Positions 42,525-51,510 are shown, numbered from the stretch's first letter. The stretch: 64,000 nt of DNA from Achromobacter xylosoxidans (GCF_002192695.1 NZ_MTLG01000110.1:124001-188000), one strand, 5' to 3'. The notes: generated by a model from the sequence alone, not told the origin. Numbers and translations are program-made.

Positions 42525-44087
42525 ATGCTCGAACGCTTGAACTCGGAGTCCCTGGCGCATCTGCCCGAGGATGTGGAATCTCCCGCTTATGACCGCAGCC
42601 GGGTCACGCCCGGCATCGTGCATCTGGGCATCGGCGCCTTCCATCGCGCCCATCAGGCGGCCGTGACCGACCTGGCCATGGCCGCCAGCGGGGACCTGAG
42701 CTGGGGCATCGTGGGCGTGTCGCTGCGCAGCCCGGCGACGCGCGACGCGCTGACGCCGCAGGATGGCCTGTACACGCTGGCGCTGCGCGATGCCGGTCCG
42801 GACGGCCAACTGCGGGAACAACTGCGGGTGATCGGATCGGTGCTGCGCATCGTGGTCGCCGAGGAAGACCCCCAAGCGGTGCTCGAGCGCATCGCTTCCG
42901 CCCAGACCCGCATCGTCAGCCTGACCGTCACCGAGAAGGGCTACAGCCACGAACCGGCCACCGGCCATCTGCGCTGGGACGATCCCGACATCGAGCACGA
43001 CCTCGCGAATCCGGTCAGGCCGCGCAGCGCCATCGGCATGCTGGTGTACGGCCTGGCGCTGCGGCGCGAACGCAGCCTGCCTCCCGTCACGCTGCTGTCC
43101 TGCGACAACCTGCACGCCAACGGCGACACGCTGCGCAGCCTGGTGCTGGCCTTCGCCTTGCGGGTCGACGTGGGCCTGACCGCGTGGATCGATAACCATT
43201 GCACCTTTCCGAACTCCATGGTGGACCGCATCGTGCCGGCCACGCAGGACGAAGACCGCGCGCGCGTGGTGCAGCGCCTGGGATTCGAGGACGCCTGGCC
43301 GGTGGTGGGCGAGCCCTTCCTGAACTGGGTCATCGAAGACAAGTTCGCGGCCGGCAGGCCCGCCTGGGACGCCGCCGGCGCGAGCTTCGTGCGCAACGCC
43401 GCGCCGTACGAACGCCTCAAGCTGCGCATGGTCAACGCGCCGCATTCCGCATTCGCGTACCTGGGTTCGATGCTGGGCTTGCGCACCAATAGCGAGGCCG
43501 CGGCCACGCCGGCGCTGCGCCGCTACGTCGACGACATGATGCGGCTGGAGCTTGGGCCTACGCTGCGCGGCGTTCCGGAGTCGGGGCTGGATGAGTATCG
43601 CCTGCGCTTCCTTGCGCGCGTGGCCAATCCGGCGCTGCCGCACCTCACGAGGCAGGTCGCGATGGACGGTTCGCAGAAAGTGCCGCAGCGCCTGCTCGCC
43701 GCCATCCGCGACCGCAAGCAGCGGGGCGACGATTTCAGCCGGCTGGCCATGTCGGTAGCCGCCTGGCTGCATTACCTGCGCGGCTACGACGAGCAGGGCA
43801 ACGCCTATGCCATCCAGGATCCGCTGGCCGGGGCGCTGGCCAAACTGCTGGCGCGCGCCGAGGTGGCCGCCACGGCTTCGGCCCCGTCGCAGGCGGCGCA
43901 TCGGCGCGCCATGGTGATGGCGGGATTCCGGCCTGTTTTCGGCGACCTGGGCAGCAAGCCCGCCTTTGTCGAGGCGCTGGCCTTGCACCTGGAACGCCTG
44001 CGGACGCTTGGCGTGCTGGGCGCGCTGGAGGCCCTGGAGCAGGACGCGGCCCGGCAAGGCTCGGCGCAGCCCGTGCCGGCCGCTTGA
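42525..44087 (+). CDS. Mannitol dehydrogenase family, D-mannonate/fructuronate or mannitol oxidoreductase
   Basis: A 520-aa long-chain polyol dehydrogenase. NAD site GIVHLGIGAFHRAHQA, DNLHANGDTLRS, and the catalytic K-x4-N-x2-H motif in KLRMVNAPHSAFAYLG. The size fits UxuB and fungal or bacterial mannitol dehydrogenases (about 480-520 aa). Lying 3 bp after manD, it likely interconverts fructuronate and mannonate, or oxidises mannitol/arabitol. Confidence 0.9.
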   Translation: MLERLNSESLAHLPEDVESPAYDRSRVTPGIVHLGIGAFHRAHQAAVTDLAMAASGDLSWGIVGVSLRSPATRDALTPQDGLYTLALRDAGPDGQLREQLRVIGSVLRIVVAEEDPQAVLERIASAQTRIVSLTVTEKGYSHEPATGHLRWDDPDIEHDLANPVRPRSAIGMLVYGLALRRERSLPPVTLLSCDNLHANGDTLRSLVLAFALRVDVGLTAWIDNHCTFPNSMVDRIVPATQDEDRARVVQRLGFEDAWPVVGEPFLNWVIEDKFAAGRPAWDAAGASFVRNAAPYERLKLRMVNAPHSAFAYLGSMLGLRTNSEAAATPALRRYVDDMMRLELGPTLRGVPESGLDEYRLRFLARVANPALPHLTRQVAMDGSQKVPQRLLAAIRDRKQRGDDFSRLAMSVAAWLHYLRGYDEQGNAYAIQDPLAGALAKLLARAEVAATASAPSQAAHRRAMVMAGFRPVFGDLGSKPAFVEALALHLERLRTLGVLGALEALEQDAARQGSAQPVPAA

Positions 44088-44127
44088 CCGCTGGCGGCAC
44101 GCCGCCGGCATCCACAAGGAGCGCAGC

Positions 44128-45192
44128 ATGGCAAGGCCGGAAAGCGTGGACGCGGCGCAGTGGCGGCATTGGGGCGAGGCATGCCTGGAGGCCCTGGACT
44201 TCAACCAGGACGACGCCCGCTGCCTGGCCGCCAGCCTGGCGCAGACCAGCTTGTGGGGCATCGATTCGCATGGCATCGCGCGGCTGCCGCACTATCTGAA
44301 CCGGGTCGCCCATGGTTCCATCCTGGCGCGGCCCGACATCCGCATCCAGCAGAGCGGACCGGCCACCGCGCAGGTGCATGGCGGCAGGGGCCACGGCATC
44401 GTGGTGGCGCACCGCGCCAACGAAACGGCCATGGCGCTGGCGCGCGAGGCGGGCGTGGGCGCCGTCGGCGTCAGCGACTCTTCGCACTGCGGGGCCATCG
44501 GCCTGTACACGAGCACAGCAGCCCGGCAAGGACTGATCGGCATCGCTTTCACGCATTCCGACGCCATCGCTGCGCCATTCGGCGGCCGGCTGCCGTACTT
44601 CGGCACCAATCCCGTTTCCTGTGCTTTCCCCAGGCAGGGTGGCGAGCCGTTGTGTCTGGACATGGCGACGACGTCGATCCCGTGGAATCGCGTCATGAAC
44701 GCGCGTCGCGACGGTATGGCGCTACCTGCGGGCGTGGCGCTGGATGGCGAGGGGCTGGGCGTGACCGACGCGGCGCATGCCCGCGCCCTGACGCCGCTGG
44801 GCGGCGAGTACGGCCACAAGGGCTACGGCCTGGCGATGATGGTCGAATTGCTGTGCGGGCCGCTCAACGGCAATCCTTACGGGCCGCACATCGGTCCCAT
44901 GTACGAACAGCTGGAACGCCCGCGGGAGCTGGGGGCGTTCTTCATCGTCATCGATCCTGCCCGGTTCGCCGGCGGCGCGGCGTTGGCCGCGGTGGCGGCG
45001 GGCATGGCGGCCGAACTGGCGGCACAGCCCGGATCGCCACGCATGCCGGGCGATCCCGAACTGGCCTCGCAGGCACAGCGCCAAGCCACGGGGATTCCGG
45101 TGCCGCCGGCGCTGAAGGCTGAAATGGCCGAATGGAGCGGCAGGCTGGGCCTATCCTTGCCGCCATTGGCACCGCCGCGCGCCGAGGCGTGA
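44128..45192 (+). CDS. Ldh_2 family malate/lactate/ureidoglycolate dehydrogenase
   Basis: A 354-aa NAD(P)-dependent oxidoreductase of the YbiC/YiaK type. LWGIDSHGIARLPHYL (catalytic His), VSDSSHCGAIGLYTSTAA, FGTNPVSCAFPR and EYGHKGYGLAMMVELLCG are conserved. ATG at 44128 with AAGGAG six bases upstream. Last gene of the operon, only 15 bp from the converging ACMSD gene, with no terminator between. YiaK-like members reduce 2,3-diketo sugar acids; the substrate here is unknown. Confidence 0.9.
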   Translation: MARPESVDAAQWRHWGEACLEALDFNQDDARCLAASLAQTSLWGIDSHGIARLPHYLNRVAHGSILARPDIRIQQSGPATAQVHGGRGHGIVVAHRANETAMALAREAGVGAVGVSDSSHCGAIGLYTSTAARQGLIGIAFTHSDAIAAPFGGRLPYFGTNPVSCAFPRQGGEPLCLDMATTSIPWNRVMNARRDGMALPAGVALDGEGLGVTDAAHARALTPLGGEYGHKGYGLAMMVELLCGPLNGNPYGPHIGPMYEQLERPRELGAFFIVIDPARFAGGAALAAVAAGMAAELAAQPGSPRMPGDPELASQAQRQATGIPVPPALKAEMAEWSGRLGLSLPPLAPPRAEA

Positions 45193-45207
45193 GCGCGGCC
45201 GTACGGG

Positions 45208-46218
45208 TCAGACGGGACGCCGTTCCAGGCCGAAGAACTCCATCGTGTTGCGGCACAGGATCTTCTGCTGCACTTCCGGCGGCAGGCCGGCGTGCGTCAC
45301 CAGCTTGCCCACTTCCTGCTCGCCCAGCGGATACGGGTAGTCCGAGCCCAGCAGCACGCGGTCTTCGCCCATCACGTCGATCAGCAGGCGCAGCGCGCGC
45401 GGGTCGAACACCGCGCTGTCGGTGTAGAAGCGGTCGGTGTAGGAAGAGGGCAGTTGCGGACAGTCCTGGCGGATGATGTCGCGGTGGCGCCAGGCATTGT
45501 CCACCCGGCCCAGCAGGAAGGCGAAGCTGCCGCCGCCGTGCGCGAAGCAGAGCTTCAGGCTGCGCGGAATGCGTTCGAACGCGCCGGACAGGATCAGCGA
45601 CAGGATGCCCAGCTGGGTTTCGGCGGGCATGGCGACCAGCCAGGGCAGCATCCATTTCTTCATGCGGCCGTCGGTCATCATGTCCCAGGGGTGCACCAGC
45701 ACCGGGATGTCGTTGTTGGCGCAGTGGATCAGGAACTGCACCAGGGTCTCGTCGTCCAGGTCGCGCGGGCCGACGTGGTTGCCGATCTGCACGCCCAGGT
45801 GGCCGGCGGCGCGGGCGCGCGACGCTTCCTCGCAGGCCAGCTCCAGATCCTGCAGCGGCACCTGCGCCAGCGCCTTCAGGCGCGCCGGCGCATGGGCGCA
45901 ATGCTCCAGCGCCAGGTCGTTCATGCGAGCAGCCCAGTCGGCCGCGGCCTGCGCGGGATAGGAGTAGCCGAACATGATGGGCGTCGCGCACAGGATCTGC
46001 AGGTCCACGCCGTTGCGGTCCATTTGCTCCAGGCGCAGGGCGGGGTCCCACAGGGTGGCGTCCACCGGGCGGAAGGGGCGCTCGCCCGCCATGATCTGGC
46101 CGCTCGAGCCGTCGCCATCCAGCCGCAGCCAGGGCGCGTTGACGGGGTCCAGCGCCGCTGCTTCCTGCCGGGTGATCGGCGGGAAGAAGTGCGCGTGCAT
46201 GTCGATTTTCTGGGTCAT
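45208..46218 (-). CDS. nbaD: 2-amino-3-carboxymuconate-6-semialdehyde decarboxylase (ACMSD)
   Basis: A 336-aa amidohydrolase-fold zinc decarboxylase. The HxH metal site is in KIDMHAHFFPP, and LVHPWDMM, CFAHGGGSFAFLLGR and LLGSDYPYPLGE supply the other His and the Asp. It decarboxylates the ring-cleavage product of 3-hydroxyanthranilate. The ATG at 46218 is preferred because the upstream extension is Arg/Pro-rich and unconserved. Last gene of the 2-aminomuconate operon. Confidence 0.94.
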   Translation of the reverse strand: MTQKIDMHAHFFPPITRQEAAALDPVNAPWLRLDGDGSSGQIMAGERPFRPVDATLWDPALRLEQMDRNGVDLQILCATPIMFGYSYPAQAAADWAARMNDLALEHCAHAPARLKALAQVPLQDLELACEEASRARAAGHLGVQIGNHVGPRDLDDETLVQFLIHCANNDIPVLVHPWDMMTDGRMKKWMLPWLVAMPAETQLGILSLILSGAFERIPRSLKLCFAHGGGSFAFLLGRVDNAWRHRDIIRQDCPQLPSSYTDRFYTDSAVFDPRALRLLIDVMGEDRVLLGSDYPYPLGEQEVGKLVTHAGLPPEVQQKILCRNTMEFFGLERRPV

Positions 46219-46287
46219 GTGCAGAACAGGATGAGTCGGTCGGACGCCTGGCCGATCGCGGCGAGGCAAGGCTGGAGGAGAGCGGTC

Positions 46288-46839
46288 CTAGGCCGGCGCC
46301 GCTTGCGCGGAAGGCGCATGCCCCTTGCCGGGATGGATCTCGCCGCAACCGGGACAGGTGCGTTTCTCGGTGCTGGAATAAAAGGCCTGGAACAGCGGCG
46401 GCAGGTCGGTCACGATGCTCTTGAGCTGCACCTCCACGCGATGCACCAGGCTGCCGCATTGCGGGCAATACCACTCGAAGCCGTCCAGCAGGCCCGGCGG
46501 GCGCTGGCGTTCTATGACCAGGCAGGCGCTGTCGGTTTCGGGCCGTTGCGGCGAATGCCGCACGTGCGGCGGCAGCAGGAAGATGTCGCCTTCCTTGAGA
46601 TCCACGCGTTCGGGCTTGCCGTCCACCCACAGCGACAGCCAGGCGTTGCCGCGCAGCTGGTAGAAGAACTCTTCCAACGGATCGTCGTGGTAGTCGGTGC
46701 GATGGTTCGGGCCGCCGACCACGGTGACGATGAAGTCGGCGTCCTGCCAGATCTGCTGGTTGCCGACCGGTGGCTTGAGCAGGTGCGCGTGGTCGTCTAT
46801 CCAGCGCTGGAAATTCAACGGCGGGCCATAGGCAGGCAT
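46288..46839 (-). CDS. nbaC: 3-hydroxyanthranilate 3,4-dioxygenase
   Basis: A 183-aa cupin-type iron dioxygenase. Metal ligands are in HRTDYHDDPLEEFFYQLRG and PPHVRHSP. The C-terminal rubredoxin-like iron site has two CxxC pairs (YCPQCGS and CPGCGE), typical of bacterial enzymes. It opens the ring of 3-hydroxyanthranilate, the product that ACMSD uses. Start at 46839 with GGAG-like sequence upstream. Confidence 0.95.
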   Translation of the reverse strand: MPAYGPPLNFQRWIDDHAHLLKPPVGNQQIWQDADFIVTVVGGPNHRTDYHDDPLEEFFYQLRGNAWLSLWVDGKPERVDLKEGDIFLLPPHVRHSPQRPETDSACLVIERQRPPGLLDGFEWYCPQCGSLVHRVEVQLKSIVTDLPPLFQAFYSSTEKRTCPGCGEIHPGKGHAPSAQAAPA

Positions 46840-46978
46840 GAGGATCTCCGGAAGTCTGGGGGCGGACCGGGGCTGCCCCATAGCCCGCAGTCTAGGCGGG
46901 ACCTTGCGGGCCTGCACAATAGAAATTACGCCGCCGGGTATGCTTGTTGTCTATGGCGGGATAACCCTGAGTAAATCT

Positions 46979-47947
46979 TCAAGCGCCGCTTTCAGCGCGC
47001 TGCGCCGCGATCTGCTTCAGATAGTCCACCAGACGCTGGCAGGCCGGCGTCAGCGGACGGTCCGCGCGCACGGAGTAGCCGACGTCGCCAAATGGGCCGA
47101 AGGCATGGGTGGGCAGGCGGGCCAGCATGCCCGTGGCCAGGAACGGCGCTGCCGCGTCGTAGGGCAGCAGGGCCAGCGCGTCGCTATGCATGAGCACGCC
47201 GATGTTGGTCAAGAGGGAGAGCGATTCGACATGCCGGGCTGGCAGTCGCAGCCCGGCGTCCAGGAAGCTGCGCTCGATCGAGGCGCGCAGCGGCGAGCTG
47301 GGGGCGGGCAGGATCCAGATATGGCCGGCCAGGTCGGCCAGCGCCGCGGCCGGCGCGCCGGCCAGCGGATGGCCGGCGCGGGCCACCAGGCACAGCTCTT
47401 CCCGGTACAGCTTGTGATGGTCCACCGCCACGCCGGAGATCGATGCCATGTCGGCGCCGGGCAGGCGGCCGACCACGATGTCCAGATCGCCCGTGGCCAG
47501 CGCCGGCAGCAACTGGGAGGTCGGCCCTTCGCGCACGCTGACCTGGATGCCGGGGTGCGCGGTCATCAGCCGCGCAATCGCCTCGGGCAGCAGCTTGGCC
47601 GACGCGGCGATGAGCGTGCCCACCACCACGTGGCCGCTGGCCCCGCCCAGCACCGCGTCGATGTCGTCGGCCATGTAGCGGATCTCGGCCATCATGGCGT
47701 GGACCCGGCGGCCCAGCACCACAGCCAGTTCCGTCGGCGTGACCCCGCGGTTGGACCGGTCGAACAGCGGGGCGCCGAAGAAGGTCTCCAGCTCGTGGAT
47801 GGCCTTGGTGACCGTCGGCTGGGTCAGGTGCAGTTCGCTGGCGGCGCGCGACAGCGAACGGCATGCCAGCACGCGTTCGAAGACCTGCAGCTGGTGCAGC
47901 TTGAGCTTGCGGCTGAGCGCGTTGGGCGTGATGCGGAAGTCCGACAT
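46979..47947 (-). CDS. LysR family transcriptional regulator
   Basis: A 322-aa regulator. N-terminal HTH: LHQLQVFERVLACRSLSRAASELHLTQPTVTKAIHELE (abridged; residues ~18-75). The C-terminal periplasmic-binding-like effector domain runs from GHVVVGTLIAASAKL onward. It lies inside the operon, between the ridA-like and dioxygenase genes on the same strand, which is unusual for a LysR regulator since these are normally divergent. GalR/Cbl-like ligand-binding branch (GALB subgroup) is plausible. Probably activates this pathway. Confidence 0.9.
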   Translation of the reverse strand: MSDFRITPNALSRKLKLHQLQVFERVLACRSLSRAASELHLTQPTVTKAIHELETFFGAPLFDRSNRGVTPTELAVVLGRRVHAMMAEIRYMADDIDAVLGGASGHVVVGTLIAASAKLLPEAIARLMTAHPGIQVSVREGPTSQLLPALATGDLDIVVGRLPGADMASISGVAVDHHKLYREELCLVARAGHPLAGAPAAALADLAGHIWILPAPSSPLRASIERSFLDAGLRLPARHVESLSLLTNIGVLMHSDALALLPYDAAAPFLATGMLARLPTHAFGPFGDVGYSVRADRPLTPACQRLVDYLKQIAAQRAESGA

Positions 47948-47953
47948 GCGCCG

Positions 47954-48409
47954 CTAGCGCGCCTGCGGCTTGTAGGCGACTGCCTTGATCTCGATCAGCA
48001 GCTGCGGGTGCGGCAGCTGATGCACGGCGACGGTGGTGCGGGCCGGGCCATCGGAGTCGAAGTATTCGCCATACACCTGGTTGTAGCCGCCGAAATCGTT
48101 CATGTTGACGAGGAAGGTACTGATTTCCACCACGTCGGCCAGCGTGGCGCCGGCCGTGGCCAGGATGTCGCGGATGTTCTCGATGACGGCGCGGGTCTGC
48201 ACCCGGATGTCCAGCGTGGCGGTGCCCATCGCGTCGACCTCGGCGCCCGCAATGCGGTTGTCGGGCAGGCGCGAGCTGGTGCCGGAGACATACAGGAAAT
48301 CGCCAGCGCGCTTGATGTGCGGATACTTGCCGCGCGGCGTGGCCTTGCCGGCGACGACGGTGGCGCTGACGCCGGGCTGGCCGGGTTGGCTTGTCTGGGA
48401 CTGGTTCAT
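47954..48409 (-). CDS. 2-aminomuconate deaminase (RidA/YjgF family)
   Basis: A 151-aa RidA-fold enzyme. KATPRGKYPHIKRAGDFLYVSGTSSR (abridged) and the terminal HPQLLIEIKAVAYKP are as in AmnD/NbaF-type 2-aminomuconate deaminases; the Arg that binds the carboxylate is in the final region. It has a strong AGGAGGA ribosome binding site. It would turn 2-aminomuconate into 4-oxalocrotonate plus ammonia, following the dehydrogenase gene by 25 bp. Confidence 0.88.
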   Translation of the reverse strand: MNQSQTSQPGQPGVSATVVAGKATPRGKYPHIKRAGDFLYVSGTSSRLPDNRIAGAEVDAMGTATLDIRVQTRAVIENIRDILATAGATLADVVEISTFLVNMNDFGGYNQVYGEYFDSDGPARTTVAVHQLPHPQLLIEIKAVAYKPQAR

Positions 48410-48434
48410 CGCGTCCTCCTTTGCGTGGGGTGGG

Positions 48435-49892
48435 TCAGAGCTTAATGCAGACGTTGGTGGGTTCGGTATAGAAATGCAGCGAATGGCGTCCGCCTTCGCG
48501 GCCTATACCCGACAGGCCGCTGCCGCCGAACGGCGTGCGCAGGTCGCGCAGGAACCAGCAATTGACCCAGGCCAGGCCGACCTTCATGGCTTGCGCCACC
48601 CGGTGGCCGCGCGTGAGATTCTGGGTCCAGACGGCCGCGGCCAGGCCGTAGCGCGTGTCGTTGGCCAGGCGGATGGCTTCTTCTTCGGTATCGAAGGGCG
48701 CCACGTGGCAGACCGGGCCGAAGACTTCCTCCTTGATGCAGCGGGCGGTCTCGGGCAGGCCGGTCCAGATCGTGGGCTGCACGTAGGCGCCTTCGTCGCG
48801 CGCGTCGCCGAACACCGGCACGCCGCCGCCGGCCACCACCGTCGCGCCTTCCTCGCGCGCCAGGGCGAAGTACGACAGCACCTTTTCGCGATGCTCGCGC
48901 GACACCAGCGGTCCCATCTCGGTGGCGGGATCCATGGGCCAGCCGATGCGCAAGGCGTCGGCGCGAGCGGCCAGCGCCGCGACGAAGCGTTCGTAAATCG
49001 GGCGCTCGACATAGACGCGCTCGGTGCACAGGCAGACCTGCCCGCAATTGGCGAACACCGATTGCGTCACGCCATCCACGGCCGCATCGAAGTCGGCGTC
49101 GGCGAACACCAGCGCGGCGTTCTTGCCGCCCAGTTCGAAGGACACTGGTTTCACGCCCGGCGCCACGGCCCGCATGATGGCGGCGCCCGTGGCGGATTCG
49201 CCGGTGAAGGTGATGCCGTCGATGTCCGGGTGCGTGGTCATGAATTCGCCCGCCGAGTTCGGCCCGAAGCCATGCGCCAGGTTCAGCACGCCGGCAGGCA
49301 GTCCGGCCTCATGCGCGACCTCGGCCAGCAGCGTGGCCGTGGAGGGCGTGACTTCCGACGGCTTCATGATCACCGTATTGCCGAACGCCAGCGCTGGCGC
49401 CACCTTCCAGGTCAGCAACAGCAGCGGCAGGTTCCAGGGGGAGATCACGCCCACCACGCCCAGCGGCTTGCGGTAGGCGTAGTTCAGCGCCTGCCTGCCG
49501 TCCGGGGTGTCCGTCATATAGCTTTCCATGTCCAGCGTGCGCGCCAGTTCCGCGAAGGCGCGGAAATTGGCAGCCCCACGCGGAATGTCGATCTTGCCGG
49601 CCCAGCCCACGGGCTTGCCGGTATCGCCGATCTCGGCCTGCAGGAAATCGTCGAAGCGCCGCGTGATGCCGTCGGCCAGCGCCAGCAGATGGTCGGTGCG
49701 CGCGGCCACCGGCAGCCCCGCCCAGGCGGGCAGGGCGCGATGTGCTGCCGCTACCGCGCGGTTGACCTGGTCGCGGCCGGCTTCGTGGACCTGGGCGATC
49801 AGGCGCCCGTCCACCGGGCTGTGCTTGTCGAAGGTGGACGCGCCGTCTTCGAAACGGCCGTCGATGTAGTTGCGCAATTGTCGGATCGTCAT
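48435..49892 (-). CDS. 2-aminomuconic/2-hydroxymuconic semialdehyde dehydrogenase
   Basis: A 485-aa NAD-dependent aldehyde dehydrogenase. Motifs: VISPWNLPLLLLTWK, FTGESATGAAIM, FELGGKNAALVFAD (catalytic Glu) and VFANCGQVCLCTERVYVERP (catalytic Cys). The ATG at 49892 is used; an earlier in-frame TTG sits close to the operator. First gene of the operon, directly behind the promoter at 49946-49974. Context decides the substrate: 2-aminomuconate-6-semialdehyde from ACMSD. Confidence 0.9.
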   Translation of the reverse strand: MTIRQLRNYIDGRFEDGASTFDKHSPVDGRLIAQVHEAGRDQVNRAVAAAHRALPAWAGLPVAARTDHLLALADGITRRFDDFLQAEIGDTGKPVGWAGKIDIPRGAANFRAFAELARTLDMESYMTDTPDGRQALNYAYRKPLGVVGVISPWNLPLLLLTWKVAPALAFGNTVIMKPSEVTPSTATLLAEVAHEAGLPAGVLNLAHGFGPNSAGEFMTTHPDIDGITFTGESATGAAIMRAVAPGVKPVSFELGGKNAALVFADADFDAAVDGVTQSVFANCGQVCLCTERVYVERPIYERFVAALAARADALRIGWPMDPATEMGPLVSREHREKVLSYFALAREEGATVVAGGGVPVFGDARDEGAYVQPTIWTGLPETARCIKEEVFGPVCHVAPFDTEEEAIRLANDTRYGLAAAVWTQNLTRGHRVAQAMKVGLAWVNCWFLRDLRTPFGGSGLSGIGREGGRHSLHFYTEPTNVCIKL

Positions 49893-49922
49893 GTGCAGGG
49901 CTCGGTCGGGATGCAAAATAAA

Positions 49923-49934
49923 TACGTATACGTA
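49923..49934. promoter_or_regulatory. 12-bp palindromic operator at the start of the 2-aminomuconate operon
   Basis: tacgtatacgta is a perfect palindrome. It lies just downstream of the predicted transcription start (near 49939 on the minus strand) of the promoter at 49946-49974, a repressor or roadblock position. It does not look like a LysR T-N11-A site, so a GntR, TetR or MarR type protein is more likely. Confidence 0.6.
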
Positions 49935-49945
49935 CTATATTTTGG

Positions 49946-49974
49946 ATCATAGACAGCGCCCCGCCTCAAGTCAA
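49946..49974 (-). promoter_or_regulatory. Near-consensus sigma-70 promoter of the 2-aminomuconate operon
   Basis: On the minus strand: TTGACT (49969-49974), exact 17-bp spacer, TATGAT (49946-49951). The -35 box overlaps the stop codon of the upstream GNAT gene (49971-49973). Five of six consensus bases match in each hexamer. Confidence 0.8.
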
Positions 49975-50525
49975 TGCGATTTCGAAGCCGCCAGCGTCTG
50001 CCATTCCTCCTTGCCGATGCGGCTGACATGCTCCGTCCGGTAGTCGTTCATGAACGGGTTGAATTTGTTTTCCTCGGTGTGATGGTGCTTGAAACCGCAC
50101 TTTTCCTGGGCCTTGCGCGACTTCTCGTTGTCGGCGAAGTAGCCGCACCATAGCGCGTTGAAGTTCAACGTTTCAAATGCGTGGCGCATCAGTTCCTTGA
50201 CGGCTTCAGGAATCAGTCCCTGACCCCAGAACGGCACGCCGATCCAGTAGGCGATTTCGGCTTCATCATCGGCAATGTCGAAATTGCTGTCCTTCCCCAT
50301 GAGCAACGCCACCAGGCCTATGGCGGCGTTGTCTTCCTTCAGTGTCAAGGCATAGGCCAGCGGCCGCGAGAAAATCGTCTGGATGATTTCCTGGCTATGT
50401 TCGACGCTTGTATGCGGAGGCCAGCCCGCCGCGGGGCCGATCCGTTCGTCGCTCGCATACTCAAATAGGCTCGGCGCGTCGTCGGTGTGCCAGGGCCGCA
50501 AGACGAGGCGTTCAGTGCGCAGCAT
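49971..50525 (-). CDS. GNAT family N-acetyltransferase (RimJ/RimL-like)
   Basis: A 184-aa acetyltransferase. TERLVLRPWHTDDAPSLFEYASDERIG (abridged) opens the fold; YWIGVPFWGQGLIPEAVKELMRHAF is the acetyl-CoA loop with a degenerate Q/R-x-x-G-x-G/A motif, and ADNEKSRKAQEKCGFKH is the terminal motif. The ATG at 50525 has AAGGAAGGA upstream. The substrate is unknown. It diverges from the araC-type gene; their shared spacer (50526-50673) is AT-rich. Confidence 0.88.
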   Translation of the reverse strand: MLRTERLVLRPWHTDDAPSLFEYASDERIGPAAGWPPHTSVEHSQEIIQTIFSRPLAYALTLKEDNAAIGLVALLMGKDSNFDIADDEAEIAYWIGVPFWGQGLIPEAVKELMRHAFETLNFNALWCGYFADNEKSRKAQEKCGFKHHHTEENKFNPFMNDYRTEHVSRIGKEEWQTLAASKSH

Positions 50526-50673
50526 GATTTTCCTTCCTTTCAGCAATGAAAACAGCAGCTGAAATTCTAGGATCCGAGGGCGCAACTGATAATAGACAGG
50601 CTTGAGTAGATTAGGTAATTCTGAAAACAAAACTACGTAATTGACGGGAGACTAATTTAAAATTTCCGCATAA

Positions 50674-51510
50674 ATGAAAACTCTCTCGCAGATCTCGGAT
50701 ACAGGCATCGAAGACCTCGCCATCGGCCTCAACAGGTTCGACGCACAGGTGGGGCACCCCTTGGCGTTGGCGTATGTGGTGGTATTGATCTGCCGCGAGG
50801 GCAGCGCCGAGTGGGAAGTGAACTTCAAGCCGCACCGGATGAAGAAAAACGATCTCCTGGTCCTGGCGGAAGACTCCATCGCGCTCATCAAACGCAAGTC
50901 GGACGACTATTCATGCGCCTGCTATTTGATGAACCGGTCCATCGCCGCGGAGGTTGCGCAGGCCCTGCCCAACAGCCTGTTCTCCTTCTTGAGCCGTTCG
51001 CCGTTCTTCGCAGCCGAACAGCTGTCGCCGCAGTATTCAAGGGCCTGGGAAGGCCAGGCCGCGCTGATCCATGAGCAGTGCGCCACCTACCAGCGGACCA
51101 TGATCGTCAACCACGTCCAGAACCTGTTCTTGTGGATCTGCGAAAAGACAGACGGCCTTGGAGCCGGCATGAGGAATGACTTCAGCAGATCGGAAGCGGT
51201 CTGCTGGAAATTCTGGGAACTGATCTCGGTGCACTGCGTGCAACAGCGCGGGGTGGCATTCTATGCAGGGCTGCTGCATATCACGCCGTACTATCTGTCG
51301 CAGCTCAGCAGGAGGTTCTTCAACGACGCGCCCAAGACCCTGATCGACAGGCAGGTCGTGCTGGAGATAAAAAAGCGCCTTACCCAGCCCAGGAAATCCG
51401 TGCAGCAGATTGCGGAGGAACTGCATTTCGCCGACGCCTCCTATTTGGGCAAGTTCTTCAAGCGCCATACCGGCATGGGCTTGACCGACTACCGGAAAGG
51501 CAGGGCGTGA
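50674..51510 (+). CDS. AraC family transcriptional regulator
   Basis: A 278-aa regulator with the AraC HTH pair at the C-terminus (~180-275): LLHITPYYLSQLSRRFFNDAP and IAEELHFADASYLGKFFKRHTG. The N-terminal half looks like a cupin-type ligand-binding or dimerisation domain (VLICREGSAEWEVNF, KNDLLVLAEDS). The family logic suggests it controls the divergent GNAT gene or something further away. The ATG at 50674 follows an A/T-rich leader with GGGAG. Confidence 0.88.
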   Translation: MKTLSQISDTGIEDLAIGLNRFDAQVGHPLALAYVVVLICREGSAEWEVNFKPHRMKKNDLLVLAEDSIALIKRKSDDYSCACYLMNRSIAAEVAQALPNSLFSFLSRSPFFAAEQLSPQYSRAWEGQAALIHEQCATYQRTMIVNHVQNLFLWICEKTDGLGAGMRNDFSRSEAVCWKFWELISVHCVQQRGVAFYAGLLHITPYYLSQLSRRFFNDAPKTLIDRQVVLEIKKRLTQPRKSVQQIAEELHFADASYLGKFFKRHTGMGLTDYRKGRA

